Assembly: GCF_030814715.1 (NCBI RefSeq)
Contig: NZ_JAUSVO010000005.1
Span: 432,938-496,937, forward strand
Source of the DNA: Kaistia dalseonensis
Lineage (GTDB): Bacteria > Pseudomonadota > Alphaproteobacteria > Rhizobiales > Kaistiaceae
Length of the DNA: 64,000 nucleotides
Direction: 5' to 3'
The notes below the pieces were generated by a model. It was not told the DNA's origin. It saw nothing but the letters and a program-made list of their open reading frames with translations, and ran no database searches. This document shows, in pieces, positions 25,515-35,195 of this stretch (position 1 is its first letter; each line of letters opens with the position of its first letter). The position numbers and the translations under genes are program-made.

Positions 25515-26957
25515 ATGCGCTTCACCTTTCGGCTCCTGGCAAAGGCTGCGCTCCTCGCAGCGCTCATGCCCCTGCCGGCCGCGCATGCGGAAGATGGCGA
25601 CGGACCGCCGATTTCCTTCGACACCGCCGATGATTTCTCGCAACTGCGCGGCACGGACCCGGGCCAGCCGGTGGAGATCGGCACCGCGCCGCCGGGCTAT
25701 CCTGGCACGGTCGCGGATCAGGTCGAGGACGGGCGAATCGGCCGCGCCGAACGCGAGGCGCCGATCACCGGCGAGGAAGGCGAGGCGCCACAGGGCCGCC
25801 GCCGTGCCCCCGATGCGCGCGACGAGACCAGCTATGATCCGCTCGGCATCCGCCTCGGCAGCTTCATCCTGCTGCCGGCGATCGAACTCCGGGGCGGCTA
25901 CACCTCGAACGCGGCCGGATCGTCGACGGGCGGCCCGTCCGGCGTCCTGACGGCGGCGCCCGATATCGTGCTGCGATCGGACTGGGACCGGCACGAGCTC
26001 GGCTTCGCGCTCAAGGGCGCCTATGACTACTATACGGATACCAGCGTCGCGCCCAATCCGGTGCTTTATGTCGAGGGCAATGGCCGCATCGACCTGCCGC
26101 AGGACTGGGCCCTCCGCCTCAAGGCCGACTATGATTACCAAACCCAGTCGACCGACAGCCTCGACTATCCCACCGGCGCGACCAATCCGCCCGGCGTCAA
26201 CACCTTCGATGGCGGCGCGACCCTCGACGGCCATTTCGGCAAGACCGTCTTCCAGTTGCGCAGCACGGGCACCTATACCGACTATGAAGATGGCTGGGAT
26301 GGCGACACGCGTATCTACCAGGGCTATCGCAACAATCTGCTGACCAGCGGCGCCGTCCGCGTCGGCTACCAGGTGACGCCGTCGATCGCGCCCTTCGTGG
26401 AGACCCAGCTCTCCCGGCGAAGCTTCAACCAGGCCAACGCGCAGGACGGCATCAACCGCGACAGCTCCGGCGTCACGATCCGCGGCGGCATCGCCTATTC
26501 GGCCGATCCGATCCTGAAGGGCGAGATCGCGCTCGGCTGGCGCCGCGAAATCTATGACGACCCGGCCTTTGCCGATGTCGGCGCGCCGACGATCGACGCG
26601 TCTCTGATCTGGTCGCCCTCGCCGCTGACCGAGATCGGCTTCATCGCGGCGACCTATATCGACGCGACGGACGATCCGAACGCATCCAGTTCGCTGGTTT
26701 ATGATCTTGGTCTGACGGTGAAGCGGTTTGTTCGCCGGAACTTCACGCTGGAAGGCGATCTCGGCTGGCGCCACGAGCATTACGAGGGCACCGACCAGAG
26801 CGACATCACCTATGAAGCCGGCATGACCGCGACGTGGAAACTCAATCGTGAAGCATGGCTCGTCGGCCGGCTCAGTCAGGAGTACTATGTCAGCGCGGAA
26901 CCCGGCGGCAACTATCCGACGACGACAGCAACGATCGGTATTCGCCTGCAGCGCTGA
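25515..26957 (+). CDS. Outer-membrane beta-barrel protein (BBP2-type)
   Basis: 480-residue exported protein with a signal peptide (MRFTFRLLAKAALLAALMP, cut near AHA-ED). A Pro/Glu-rich disordered stretch (residues about 25-110) precedes YDPLGIRLGSFILLPAIELRGGYTSNA, typical of the putative beta-barrel porin 2 family. Alternating aromatic and polar strands follow to the end, and the last residues GIRLQR form a terminal strand. Relatives in Rhizobiales are often near polysaccharide genes, but none are here. A specific cargo is unknown. Confidence 0.85.
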   Translation: MRFTFRLLAKAALLAALMPLPAAHAEDGDGPPISFDTADDFSQLRGTDPGQPVEIGTAPPGYPGTVADQVEDGRIGRAEREAPITGEEGEAPQGRRRAPDARDETSYDPLGIRLGSFILLPAIELRGGYTSNAAGSSTGGPSGVLTAAPDIVLRSDWDRHELGFALKGAYDYYTDTSVAPNPVLYVEGNGRIDLPQDWALRLKADYDYQTQSTDSLDYPTGATNPPGVNTFDGGATLDGHFGKTVFQLRSTGTYTDYEDGWDGDTRIYQGYRNNLLTSGAVRVGYQVTPSIAPFVETQLSRRSFNQANAQDGINRDSSGVTIRGGIAYSADPILKGEIALGWRREIYDDPAFADVGAPTIDASLIWSPSPLTEIGFIAATYIDATDDPNASSSLVYDLGLTVKRFVRRNFTLEGDLGWRHEHYEGTDQSDITYEAGMTATWKLNREAWLVGRLSQEYYVSAEPGGNYPTTTATIGIRLQR

Positions 26958-27029
26958 ACTCGCCACCCCGGGCACAATGCTTTGCCGTGTCATCAACCCG
27001 ACACGAATTTCGGCTATCCGGGAACAATC

Positions 27030-27530
27030 ATGGCATTCAACCATCGCAAGACGATCACCTTCCGCCTCGCACAGACCGCCCGCGCCGCGCGCGGCCGCTC
27101 TGGCGACCATCTCGTGCGGATCGGCCTGCATCCAGGCCAGGAGAGCGTTCTGAAGGCGCTCGCCGAACAGGACGGGCTGTCGATGAGCCAGCTTGCCCAG
27201 ACCCTTTCGGTCCAGCCGCCCACCGTCACGAAGATGGTGAGCCGCCTTGCCGCGCAGGGCTATGTCGAGCGCCGCGCCTCGAAGGGCGATGGTCGGCAGG
27301 CTCATGTGTTCCTGACCGAGCAGGGCAGCGACACCATCGCCGATGTCGACAAGGGCTGGAAGCGCCTCGAAAAGGAGGCACTGGCCGGGATCGACGACAA
27401 GGACGTGAAGCGCCTTCGCAAGCTGCTTCGGCAGATCGAGCGCAATCTCTCCGCGACCGTTGATGCCGTCGACGAGCCGGCGGAGGACGAGGTCGAAGAA
27501 GCGGAGCCTGTTGCCGAACCTGTTGCTTGA
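27030..27530 (+). CDS. MarR-family transcriptional regulator
   Basis: 166-residue winged-helix regulator. The helix-turn-helix and wing are visible in GLSMSQLAQTLSVQPPTVTK and MVSRLAAQGYVERRASKGDG. The C-terminal 25 residues are unusually acidic (EPAEDEVEEAEPVAEPVA), longer than in typical MarR proteins. The start is the ATG encoding MAFNHRKTITFRL. It is followed by two exporter genes on the same strand, which it may control; no operator was recognised upstream. Confidence 0.88.
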   Translation: MAFNHRKTITFRLAQTARAARGRSGDHLVRIGLHPGQESVLKALAEQDGLSMSQLAQTLSVQPPTVTKMVSRLAAQGYVERRASKGDGRQAHVFLTEQGSDTIADVDKGWKRLEKEALAGIDDKDVKRLRKLLRQIERNLSATVDAVDEPAEDEVEEAEPVAEPVA

Positions 27531-27607
27531 GCCCGGCGCGCCGATCTGATTGATTGGGCCGGGTCGCAGAGCGCGACGCCACGCCTCTATCCTCCCCCGG
27601 AGTCCGG

Positions 27608-28525
27608 ATGTCCGCCTCGCCGTCTGCCGCGGAGGCCGCGCAACGCCTGCGCGGCATTCTGATCTATTGCTCGTCCATGCTGATCTTCTCCAGCCTCGAT
27701 ACCTCGGCGAAATTCGCGAGCACGGCGCTCCCCGCACTCGAAGTCTCCTGGATGCGCTTCGTCGTCCATGCGCTGCTCGCCATCGCGATCCTCAGGCCCT
27801 GGCGCCATTGGAACCTCTACAAGACCAAGAGGCCCGTCCTGCAGATCGCGCGCAGCCTCGTGCTGGCGGGTTCGACCATCTTCAATTTCATGGCGCTGCG
27901 GGAATTGCAGCTCGACGAAACCGCGGCGATCGGCTTTTCCGGCCCCTTCTTCATTGCCGGCCTTGCCGGGCCGTTCCTGGGCGAATGGGCGGGGCCGCGC
28001 CGCTGGATGGCGATCTTCATCGGCTTCATCGGCGTGCTGATCGTGACCGCGCCCGGTGTCGGTACGTTCAAGCCGGCCATCTTCCTGGCGTTGTCGGCAG
28101 CGCTCTCCTACGCCTTCTTCATCCTCTCCACGCGCCTGCTCACCGCCACGGAGAGCATGCAGAGCCTGCTGCTCTACGCCGCCGCGATCCCCGCGCTCGC
28201 CTTGGCCCCGCTCGCCATCCCCGAAGCGATCATGCCCCCCACCATTCCGATCGGCGTCGCGCTGCTGATGATGGGCGTCTTCGGCATTCTGGCGCATTGG
28301 TGCGTGATCCGCGCCCATACGCTGGCGCCCGCGCCGGTGCTGGCACCCTTCATGTATATCCAGATGGTCTGGGCGATCCTGCTCGGCTACCTCGTCTTCG
28401 GCAACCTGCCGGAACCGCGGACGCTTGTCGGCGCCGGCGTGATCGTGGTCAGCGGCATCTATCTGCTCTACCGTGAACACCTGCGCGCGCCCGACAGGCC
28501 GCCCAGCACGATCGACGGCGCATAG
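27608..28525 (+). CDS. EamA/DMT-family transporter
   Basis: 305-residue drug/metabolite transporter with ten predicted helices arranged as two EamA repeats (LIYCSSMLIFSSLDTSAKFA opens the first, LALSAALSYAFFILSTRLL the second). Members export amino acids, amines or other small metabolites. The ATG encoding MSASPSAAE has GGAG 6 nt upstream and is preferred over an in-frame start 54 bp earlier. The next gene, an MFS exporter, begins 2 bp after the stop codon, so they form an operon. Confidence 0.88.
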   Translation: MSASPSAAEAAQRLRGILIYCSSMLIFSSLDTSAKFASTALPALEVSWMRFVVHALLAIAILRPWRHWNLYKTKRPVLQIARSLVLAGSTIFNFMALRELQLDETAAIGFSGPFFIAGLAGPFLGEWAGPRRWMAIFIGFIGVLIVTAPGVGTFKPAIFLALSAALSYAFFILSTRLLTATESMQSLLLYAAAIPALALAPLAIPEAIMPPTIPIGVALLMMGVFGILAHWCVIRAHTLAPAPVLAPFMYIQMVWAILLGYLVFGNLPEPRTLVGAGVIVVSGIYLLYREHLRAPDRPPSTIDGA

Positions 28526-28527
28526 GC

Positions 28528-29742
28528 ATGGCGATCCCGACCACGAGCGCCAACCGGCAGGCACGTTTCTTTGTCGCGCTCGCCATTCTGGTGGCGCTGC
28601 TCAACAGCACCGCCGCCTCGCCGCTCTATACCGCCTATCGCCAGATGTGGTCGCTGAACGCGTTCACCATCTCGGCCATCTTCGCGATCTATGCGCTCGG
28701 CACGCTGACGGCCCTGCTCGTCCTCGGCCGCTTGTCCGACCGCCTGCCCGACCGGCGGATTCTGATCGGCGTCTCGCTCCTGATCGTCATGGCCGGCGCC
28801 ATCCTATTCGCGACGGCGGGCAATCTGCATGCACTCTTGATCGGCCGGCTCTTTGCCGGCGTCGGCACGGGCGGATTGACCGGCGCCGCCAACGCCGCGC
28901 TGATCGAGCTCGATCCGAAAGCGGACACACGCCGCAATGCGGTGATCGCGACGGCAGCCTTCACCGGCGGCTGCGCGCTCGGACCGCTCCTGAGCGCCGT
29001 CGCGCTTCATTTCGATGCCTGGCCGCTCGAACTGCCCTTCTTCGTGATCGCCGCCCTCGCCGTGATCACGCTGGTCGGCCTGCTCACGGCGAGCTGGCGG
29101 GTTGCGCCACGTGTGACGACGGCCCCGACCAGCGCCGAGATCGCTGCCGAAATGCCCGAGCGCGGACGGCTGACCGCATTCGCCGTTGCGGCGGGTGGAT
29201 TGATCATCGCCTGGTCCGTCGGCTCGACCTTCGCGGCCCTCGGCCCGACCTTCATCCACGAACTGCTTGATATCGGGAGCATGGCCGCCGCTGGCGTCAT
29301 CATCGCGCTGTTCCAGCTCGTGGCGGGCATCAGCCAGATCGCCTGCCAGAACTTCCGCTCCGATCGGGCGCTGATCGCCGGCACGATCGTCATCGCCACG
29401 GCAACCATGCTCTGCGCCACCGCGATCTGGATCGGCGCGCCGGCGCTCTTCATCGCCGGCACCGTCTTGAACGGCGTCGGCTATGGCGCCGCCTTCGTCG
29501 GCGCGGCCGGAATCACCAACCGCATCGCGCCACCACGGCGCCGGTCGACGTGGATCTCGGCCTTCTACATGACCGGCTATCTCGCCAATGCGCTTCCCGT
29601 GCTGGTGCTCGGCAAGCTCGGCGACACGCTCGGCCTGTTCGGCGCCTTCCTCTGCCTCACGGGATTCGCCGTCTTCGCAACAGCGGTGGTGAGCTTCGCC
29701 GCACGGATCGTGCTGTCGCCCATGCGCCGGGCGACCGCCTGA
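28528..29742 (+). CDS. MFS transporter (DHA1-like exporter)
   Basis: 404-residue major-facilitator protein with twelve predicted helices. The MFS signature between helices 2 and 3 reads LVLGRLSDRLPDRRILIGVS. The N-terminal SPLYTAYRQMWSLNAFTIS matches the drug-H+ antiporter subfamily. It starts 2 bp after the EamA gene and should be co-translated with it. The MarR gene upstream is a possible regulator. The substrate is unknown. Confidence 0.88.
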   Translation: MAIPTTSANRQARFFVALAILVALLNSTAASPLYTAYRQMWSLNAFTISAIFAIYALGTLTALLVLGRLSDRLPDRRILIGVSLLIVMAGAILFATAGNLHALLIGRLFAGVGTGGLTGAANAALIELDPKADTRRNAVIATAAFTGGCALGPLLSAVALHFDAWPLELPFFVIAALAVITLVGLLTASWRVAPRVTTAPTSAEIAAEMPERGRLTAFAVAAGGLIIAWSVGSTFAALGPTFIHELLDIGSMAAAGVIIALFQLVAGISQIACQNFRSDRALIAGTIVIATATMLCATAIWIGAPALFIAGTVLNGVGYGAAFVGAAGITNRIAPPRRRSTWISAFYMTGYLANALPVLVLGKLGDTLGLFGAFLCLTGFAVFATAVVSFAARIVLSPMRRATA

Positions 29743-29758
29743 CACGCGCGGCGCAGGT

Positions 29759-30763
29759 TCAGGCCGCTGTCGATTCCGGTGTGGCGCGGAGAAGCTGGCG
29801 GATCTTCTTGCGCATGAGAACGCCGGGGCGATCGCAGACCATGTGCAATTCGCGGCCTTCGCTCGCATCGAGCGGCACGTTCTCATCGGTCGATTCCAGG
29901 ATCAGCTTGTCCTCCAGGCTGACCCGCTTGTCGAAGGCGATCACCTTCTCCGAGGGGACCTGCTCCTCGGTATCGTTGCGGATGACCCATTGGACGAAGC
30001 GGGTCTTGCCCTCATCCATCGGCGTCGCCGCCGTGCAGAGGATGTTCTCCAGCCCGTTCGGATAGGTGATCTTGCCGGCGCGGAAGAACGGCACGAAGAA
30101 GCGGTTGGCCGTCCGGCGCACGGTGCGGTCGGACGTCATACCGATGGCGTCGCGCATCCCCTCGGGATTGCGCACGGGCACCTCGGTGCGCATGACGAAG
30201 CCGTCCTCGGTATCCTCGAGCGTGAAAGGCGGCGGCACGGGATCGGTATCGCCGAAGCTGCCCTTGTGAACGAAGGCGAAATGGGCGTTGTCGAACGCAT
30301 TCTCCATGATGCGCAGCGGCGCGCAGGCCCAGTCGTCGCAGAACTCGATCACCTGGCGATAGCCGGGCGCGCCGAATTCCGGGATCACCGGGATGTCGTA
30401 GAAGGGCTCGTCCAGCGCGACCCAGACGTGATTATAGCGCTCGACGCAGCGATAGCCCGGCACGCCGAACGGGTTCGGCTTCTCCACCACGTCCTGCGGA
30501 ACCTTGACGCAATGGCCCGTGCCGTCGAAGGCCCAGCCATGATAGGGGCAGACGATATTGCCGTTCTCGACCGTGCCGAGCGAGAGCTTGGCAGTGCGAT
30601 GCAGGCAGCGATCCTTGACCGCGCGCGGCGCCCCGCTCGCATCCTTCCAGAGCGCGATCGGCTCGCCGCAGAGCTTCATCCCGACCGGCGTATCGCCCAG
30701 CGCCGACATCGGCATCACGCAATACCAGAACTTCCGCAGGAGCGGCTCCTGGGTTACTCGCAT
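29759..30763 (-). CDS. Rieske non-haem iron oxygenase (alpha subunit-like)
   Basis: 334-residue single-component oxygenase that uses a Rieske [2Fe-2S] centre and a mononuclear iron to hydroxylate or demethylate a small organic compound. Rieske ligands are C53 and H55 (RCLHR) and C72 and H75 (CPYHGWAFD). The iron-site motif NAFDNAHFAFVH gives D158, H161 and H166. The sequence is closest in pattern to vanillate O-demethylase or pheophorbide-like oxygenases. No reductase or ferredoxin partner gene is adjacent. The start is ATG at 30763. Its place beside sugar-acid genes may be incidental. Confidence 0.9.
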   Translation of the reverse strand: MRVTQEPLLRKFWYCVMPMSALGDTPVGMKLCGEPIALWKDASGAPRAVKDRCLHRTAKLSLGTVENGNIVCPYHGWAFDGTGHCVKVPQDVVEKPNPFGVPGYRCVERYNHVWVALDEPFYDIPVIPEFGAPGYRQVIEFCDDWACAPLRIMENAFDNAHFAFVHKGSFGDTDPVPPPFTLEDTEDGFVMRTEVPVRNPEGMRDAIGMTSDRTVRRTANRFFVPFFRAGKITYPNGLENILCTAATPMDEGKTRFVQWVIRNDTEEQVPSEKVIAFDKRVSLEDKLILESTDENVPLDASEGRELHMVCDRPGVLMRKKIRQLLRATPESTAA

Positions 30764-31023
30764 TATGCATCTCCATGAGTTTCTGCATACATGTCAGCAA
30801 GGTTGATGCCAGACCAGACGGCAAGGCCACCCTTTGTGTCGACCAGCCCGGCGTCCGACCGCGCACAAATCATGGGCAGCCGTCGGTGATGCCTTCATCG
30901 GAACGGCCAGTCCTGTTCGCTCACGGCAGAGCACCGGCCGCACCACCTGCCAATGCGTTCGACGTCGCATCGGCTCGGCCGCACTCCGGCGGGGGCCCTG
31001 CGGATGAAACCGCCGGGCTGCGA

Positions 31024-32013
31024 TCAGCCCTGCCCGAGCGCCGCCTGCTCGCTGGCGATCCGGTCCATGATCGGATTGAGATCAACCGGCTTGCCGGCAT
31101 TGGCAGCGATGCGGCGCTTCACATGCGCGATCGATTCCGCCAGCACCTCGTCAATGTTCTCCGAGCAGGTGAAATCTCCGGCGACGCGCTTGACCTTGGC
31201 ATTGTCGAACAGTGCCGCCCAGGTCTTGTCGCCCATCAGCGGACCTTCCCATTCGGGATTGTAGCGGATGAGCGTATCGGTCGGGACATGGACGATTTTC
31301 GCCTCGACGCCGAGCCCGGCGGCGATGGCGCGATAGATCTGGTCCCAGCCATAGCCCTTGTCCGAGGTGATGTGGAAATCCTCGCCGAGCGCCGCTTCCT
31401 TGCCGAACAGGCCGATGAAGGGCACGGCGAGATCGACGGAGCGCGTCAGCGTCCAGGGGGTCGTGCCGTCGCCGCAGACGATCACCGGCAATCCGGCCAG
31501 CATGCGATAGGCGGTCGTGTCGCCATCGTTCATCATCGAGGGCAGGCCGTTGCGGACCGTATGGCTCGGGCGCACGATGGTCCAGGGAAGTTGATCCTGC
31601 GCCTTCAGCAGGTTCTCGCAGGCGATCTTGCGCTGGCTATAGGGCCAGAACGGGTTCACCGCCGGGGTCTTTTCGGTGATGACATAATGCCGGGCCGGCT
31701 TCTCATAGACCGAGGCCGACGAGATGAAGATGTACTGGCCGGCATGGCCGGTGAAGGTCGCGATGTCGGTCGCCATCTCCTCCGGCGTGAACACCATGAA
31801 CTGGCAGACCACGTCGAAGGACTGGCGGGCGAGCGCGCCATAGGCGGCCGCGTCCTTCATGTCGCCGACGATCGAGGTGACGCCGGCCGGCAAGCCCGCA
31901 TCGGCGCGGCCGCGGTTGAAGACCGTGACGCGGTGGCCGGCCTCGACGGCCTTCTCGACGCAGGGCAGCGAGATCTGGCCGGTTCCACCGACAAACAGGA
32001 CGTTCAGGGACAT
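31024..32013 (-). CDS. NAD-dependent epimerase/dehydratase family protein
   Basis: 329-residue extended short-chain dehydrogenase. The dinucleotide motif GGTGQIS is at residues 8-14, and the active-site YxxxK is in WPYSQRKIACE. The start is the ATG encoding MSLNVLFVG; a longer frame upstream overlaps the adjacent dehydrogenase gene. It lies 43 bp downstream of that gene, so the two are probably one operon controlled from the LacI intergenic region. Likely acts on a sugar or sugar acid. The specific substrate is unknown. Confidence 0.85.
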   Translation of the reverse strand: MSLNVLFVGGTGQISLPCVEKAVEAGHRVTVFNRGRADAGLPAGVTSIVGDMKDAAAYGALARQSFDVVCQFMVFTPEEMATDIATFTGHAGQYIFISSASVYEKPARHYVITEKTPAVNPFWPYSQRKIACENLLKAQDQLPWTIVRPSHTVRNGLPSMMNDGDTTAYRMLAGLPVIVCGDGTTPWTLTRSVDLAVPFIGLFGKEAALGEDFHITSDKGYGWDQIYRAIAAGLGVEAKIVHVPTDTLIRYNPEWEGPLMGDKTWAALFDNAKVKRVAGDFTCSENIDEVLAESIAHVKRRIAANAGKPVDLNPIMDRIASEQAALGQG

Positions 32014-32056
32014 GGGGACTATCCGCTTGTAACTGGGTTGAAGGGGCCGGTCGCGA

Positions 32057-32953
32057 TCAGGCGAGCTTGGTGCCGTTCTGCGTCGCGACGAAATCCGACA
32101 GCATCGGCACATAGCTCTCCGCGCCGCCGGCCGCCGCAAAGGCCGCGAACTGGTTCTTCACCGCCGAGCCCATGACGTTGACGACAGCGGCATTGTCGGC
32201 CATCGCGCCGAGATAGCGCAGGTCCTTGTAGGCATTGGCGATGGTGAAGCGGTGGGCGTTCTCGTCGCGCGTCATCACCCAGGTCATGAAGGTATCGTAG
32301 AAGCCGCAGCGCATGCGGCCCTGCCCGATGACCGAGTGGAACACCTCCGGCGTGATGCCCACCTTCTGGCCGAGCGCCAGCGCCTCGGAATAGAGGCTCG
32401 CATAGCCGAGCGAGATGAAATTGTTGATCAGCTTCATCTTGTGGCCCGCGCCGACCGCGCCGACATGGACGATCGTCGCCGCCCAGCAGGCGATCAGCGG
32501 CTGGACCTCGGCGAATGTGTCGGCGTCGGTGCCAACCAGCGCCTGCAGCGTTCCGGCCGCCGCACCGGCCGGCGTGCCGCCGAGCGGCGCATCGACGAGC
32601 CGGGCGCCGACAGCGGCAAGCCTCGCGGCGAGCGCCACCGTCGAGGTCGGCTCGGCGGTCGAGCAATCGATGACGATGAGGCCGTCGCTCGCACCGGCGA
32701 GAATGCCGTTCGGCCCCTCGATCACCGCTTCCACTTCCGGCGAGCCGGTGACGCAGAGGAAGATCACGTCGCAGCCCTTTGCCATTTCGGCAGGCGTCGA
32801 GACCTCGTTGGCGCCGCCCGCGACCAGGCGATCGACCGCATCGCGCCGGCGATTGGCCATCACGGTGAGTTGGCCGTGCTTGGCCAGTATGTTGGCGGCC
32901 ATGCCTTCGCCCATATATCCGAGCCCGATGAAGCCGACCTTGCGATCAGACAT
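32057..32953 (-). CDS. Beta-hydroxyacid dehydrogenase (3-hydroxyisobutyrate dehydrogenase family)
   Basis: 298-residue NAD(P)-dependent dehydrogenase of the family that includes tartronate-semialdehyde reductase, threonate dehydrogenase and glyoxylate reductase. The cofactor motif GFIGLGYMGEGMA begins at residue 7, the substrate motif DAPLGGTPAGAAAGTL is in the middle, and the catalytic Lys lies in GHKMKLINNF. It is divergent from a LacI regulator with 98 bp between, and an operator-like site lies 42 bp upstream. In a sugar-acid pathway it could reduce tartronate semialdehyde or oxidise a hydroxy-acid. Confidence 0.88.
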   Translation of the reverse strand: MSDRKVGFIGLGYMGEGMAANILAKHGQLTVMANRRRDAVDRLVAGGANEVSTPAEMAKGCDVIFLCVTGSPEVEAVIEGPNGILAGASDGLIVIDCSTAEPTSTVALAARLAAVGARLVDAPLGGTPAGAAAGTLQALVGTDADTFAEVQPLIACWAATIVHVGAVGAGHKMKLINNFISLGYASLYSEALALGQKVGITPEVFHSVIGQGRMRCGFYDTFMTWVMTRDENAHRFTIANAYKDLRYLGAMADNAAVVNVMGSAVKNQFAAFAAAGGAESYVPMLSDFVATQNGTKLA

Positions 32954-32994
32954 TGCGTCCCTCCCAAAGATTGGAAATTCCGATGTTTCCCGAA

Positions 32995-33009
32995 ACTAAA
33001 TTGGTTTAA
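32995..33009. promoter_or_regulatory. LacI-type operator candidate, copy 1
   Basis: ACTAAATTGGTTTAA lies midway in the 98-bp divergent region between the dehydrogenase and the LacI gene, about 42 bp from each start. It contains TAAA-N4-TTTA half-sites. Thirteen of 15 bases match the site at 39098-39112 upstream of the dehydratase operon. I infer it is bound by the LacI protein encoded here. Confidence 0.6.
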
Positions 33010-33051
33010 GCCGTTAGGATAGAGGCAGCCGACGAGGAGACCGGCCGGTCG

Positions 33052-34122
33052 ATGAGCGAAATGAGCGACCAGGGAGAGACGTGGCATCCGACCGAGCCGC
33101 GACGCGGCCTGACGTTGCGTGCCCTCGGCGAACAGCTCGGGCTCTCCACCGCGACCATATCGCTGGCGCTGCGCGATTCGCCTTTGGTGGCGGAGTCCAC
33201 ACGCCTGCGCGTGCGAGCGCTCGCCGAGGAAGTCGGCTATGTCGCCAACCGTTCCGCCGCCAGCCTCAGGACCGCGCGCACCAATATGGTCGGCGTGGTC
33301 GTGCACGACGTGCTGAACCCCTATTTCGCCGAGATCTTCCGCGCGGTCGAGGGCGCCCTCAACGCCCAGTCTCTCGCGATCATGATCTGCAATCATGGCG
33401 ACGATGTCCGCCGCCAGCGCACCTTCGTCGAAACGCTGATGCAGCATCGCGCCGACGGGCTGATCATCTGCCCGGCTGTCGGCACGACGCCCGAGGAAAT
33501 GAACCGCATTGCGCGTTCGGGCATGCCCTGCGTCATGATCTGCCGCGATGTCGGCGGCACGGGCGAGGTCGACCTTCCCATGGTGCGCGGCGACGATTTC
33601 GCCGGCTCGCGTTCCGTCACCCGCCATCTGATCGCCGCCGGCCACCAGCGCATCGCCTTTGTCGGCGGGCGGCGGGCCTCCAGCGCCGGCCGTGAGCGCC
33701 ATGCCGGCTATGCGGCGGCGCATGAGGAAGCAGGCCTGACGCTCGATCCCACGCTCCATATTTCCGAAGCGATGACGGCGGCCGGCGGGCGCGACGCGGC
33801 GCCGCATCTGCTGTCGCTATCGCCACCCCCCACGGCGATCTTCGGCTTCAACGACCTCGTCGCCTCCGGTCTCATCGCGGCGCTGCACCGCGCCGGCATC
33901 ACGCCGGGACGCGATATCGCCGTGGCGGGCTATGACGATACCGAACTCGCGGCCTGGTCGACGCCCGCCCTCACCTCCGTGTTCAATGTTCCCGAGCAGA
34001 TCGGCAGCCTGGCCGCCGACCTGCTGCGCCGCCAGATCGAGGGTGAGCGCGTGCCGCCGGAACATGTCCTGATCGAGCCGGCGCTTCGCATTCGCGAATC
34101 CACCGATCCCGCCAAACGCTGA
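33052..34122 (+). CDS. LacI-family transcriptional regulator
   Basis: 356-residue regulator with an N-terminal helix-turn-helix (LTLRALGEQLGLSTATISLA then LRDSPLVAESTRLRVRALAE) and a hinge leading to a periplasmic-binding-like sensor domain (NMVGVVVHDVLNPYFAEIFR). The sensor probably binds a sugar or sugar acid. About 18 residues precede the helix-turn-helix, longer than usual; no nearer Met is better. It sits in the middle of the sugar-acid genes, and two copies of an operator-like sequence in this window argue that it controls both the flanking genes and the dehydratase operon 6 kb away. Confidence 0.92.
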   Translation: MSEMSDQGETWHPTEPRRGLTLRALGEQLGLSTATISLALRDSPLVAESTRLRVRALAEEVGYVANRSAASLRTARTNMVGVVVHDVLNPYFAEIFRAVEGALNAQSLAIMICNHGDDVRRQRTFVETLMQHRADGLIICPAVGTTPEEMNRIARSGMPCVMICRDVGGTGEVDLPMVRGDDFAGSRSVTRHLIAAGHQRIAFVGGRRASSAGRERHAGYAAAHEEAGLTLDPTLHISEAMTAAGGRDAAPHLLSLSPPPTAIFGFNDLVASGLIAALHRAGITPGRDIAVAGYDDTELAAWSTPALTSVFNVPEQIGSLAADLLRRQIEGERVPPEHVLIEPALRIRESTDPAKR

Positions 34123-34148
34123 CCTTATCGACAGGAGACCTGAGCCCG

Positions 34149-35126
34149 ATGTCCCGGCCCGAAATTCTCATGCCCGGCCGCATGCTGAAGAGCGTCAACG
34201 ACGCCCTCGACCAACGCTTCACCGTCCACAGACTCTATGAACTCGCCGATCGCGAGCCGCTGCTCGCCGAAGTCGCGCCCCGAATCCGCGCGATCGCCTG
34301 CGGTGGCGGCGGACCGATCATCGACAAGGCCCTGATCGACCGCTTGCCGGCGCTCGAGATCGTCGCGAATTTCGGCGTGGGCTATGACAATGTCGACGCG
34401 AAATATGCCGCGACCAAGGGCATCATCGTGACCAACACGCCGGATGTGCTGACCGAGGAAGTCGCCGATACGGCGCTCGGCCTGCTCCTCAACACCGTGC
34501 GCGAATTTCCGCAGGCAGAGCGCTATCTGCGCGCCGGCAAATGGCCGCGCGGCCCCTATCCGCTGACAACGGGCACGCTGCGCGACCGCACGGTCGGCAT
34601 CGTCGGCCTCGGCCGCATCGGCAAGGCGATCGCAAGGCGGCTTCAGGCCTTCGACGTGCCGGTGGTCTACCATAATCGCAGCCCGCAGCCCGACGTGTCC
34701 TATCGCTATTATCCCGACCTCATCACCATGGCGAAGGAAGTCGACACGATCGTCAGCGTGCTGCCGGGCGGAGCCGCTACCGACAAGCTGATCGGTCGCG
34801 CCGTGTTCGATGCGCTCGGTCCGCGCGGCATCGTCGTCAATATCGGCCGCGGCACCGTCGTGGACGAGGCGGCGCTGATCGAGGCATTGACCGAAAAGCG
34901 CATTCTGGGCGCCGGCCTCGACGTGTTCGAGAAGGAGCCGCAGGTTCCCGAAGCGCTGATCGCGCTCGAAAACTGCGTCCTGCTCCCGCATGTCGGCTCG
35001 GCCTCGCTCTATACGCGCGACGCCATGGGCCAGCGCGTGATCGACAACCTGACCGCATGGGACGAGGGCAAGCCGCCGCTGAGCCCGGTCGGCGAGACGC
35101 CGTTCACTGGGTGGAAGACGAAATAG
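34149..35126 (+). CDS. D-isomer-specific 2-hydroxyacid dehydrogenase
   Basis: 325-residue NAD(P)-dependent reductase of the glyoxylate/hydroxypyruvate reductase type. The cofactor motif VGIVGLGRIGKAIARRL is in the middle. The catalytic residues fit the family: Arg in INIGRGTVVD-like VVNIGRGTVVDE, Glu in GLDVFEKEPQVPE, His in LLPHVGSASLYT. It begins 26 bp after the LacI stop codon and is likely co-transcribed with it. Reduction of glyoxylate, hydroxypyruvate or a 2-keto acid released in sugar-acid breakdown is the expected role. Confidence 0.9.
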   Translation: MSRPEILMPGRMLKSVNDALDQRFTVHRLYELADREPLLAEVAPRIRAIACGGGGPIIDKALIDRLPALEIVANFGVGYDNVDAKYAATKGIIVTNTPDVLTEEVADTALGLLLNTVREFPQAERYLRAGKWPRGPYPLTTGTLRDRTVGIVGLGRIGKAIARRLQAFDVPVVYHNRSPQPDVSYRYYPDLITMAKEVDTIVSVLPGGAATDKLIGRAVFDALGPRGIVVNIGRGTVVDEAALIEALTEKRILGAGLDVFEKEPQVPEALIALENCVLLPHVGSASLYTRDAMGQRVIDNLTAWDEGKPPLSPVGETPFTGWKTK

Positions 35127-35151
35127 TCCCGTCCGCCGCCTTCGCTCTCGC

Positions 35152-35181
35152 CATCATCCCGGGAAATCGCCCGGGATGATG
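35152..35181. repeat. Extragenic palindrome, CCCGGGATGA family, copy 1
   Basis: CATCATCCCGGG and CCCGGGATGATG form a perfect 12-bp stem around AAATCG, 26 bp after the hydroxyacid dehydrogenase stop. No T-run follows. The CCCGGGATGA arm is shared with the palindrome at 40453-40483. Such elements occur between genes in many alphaproteobacteria and may help end transcription. Confidence 0.6.
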
Positions 35182-35195
35182 CGCGCGGCGCGGCT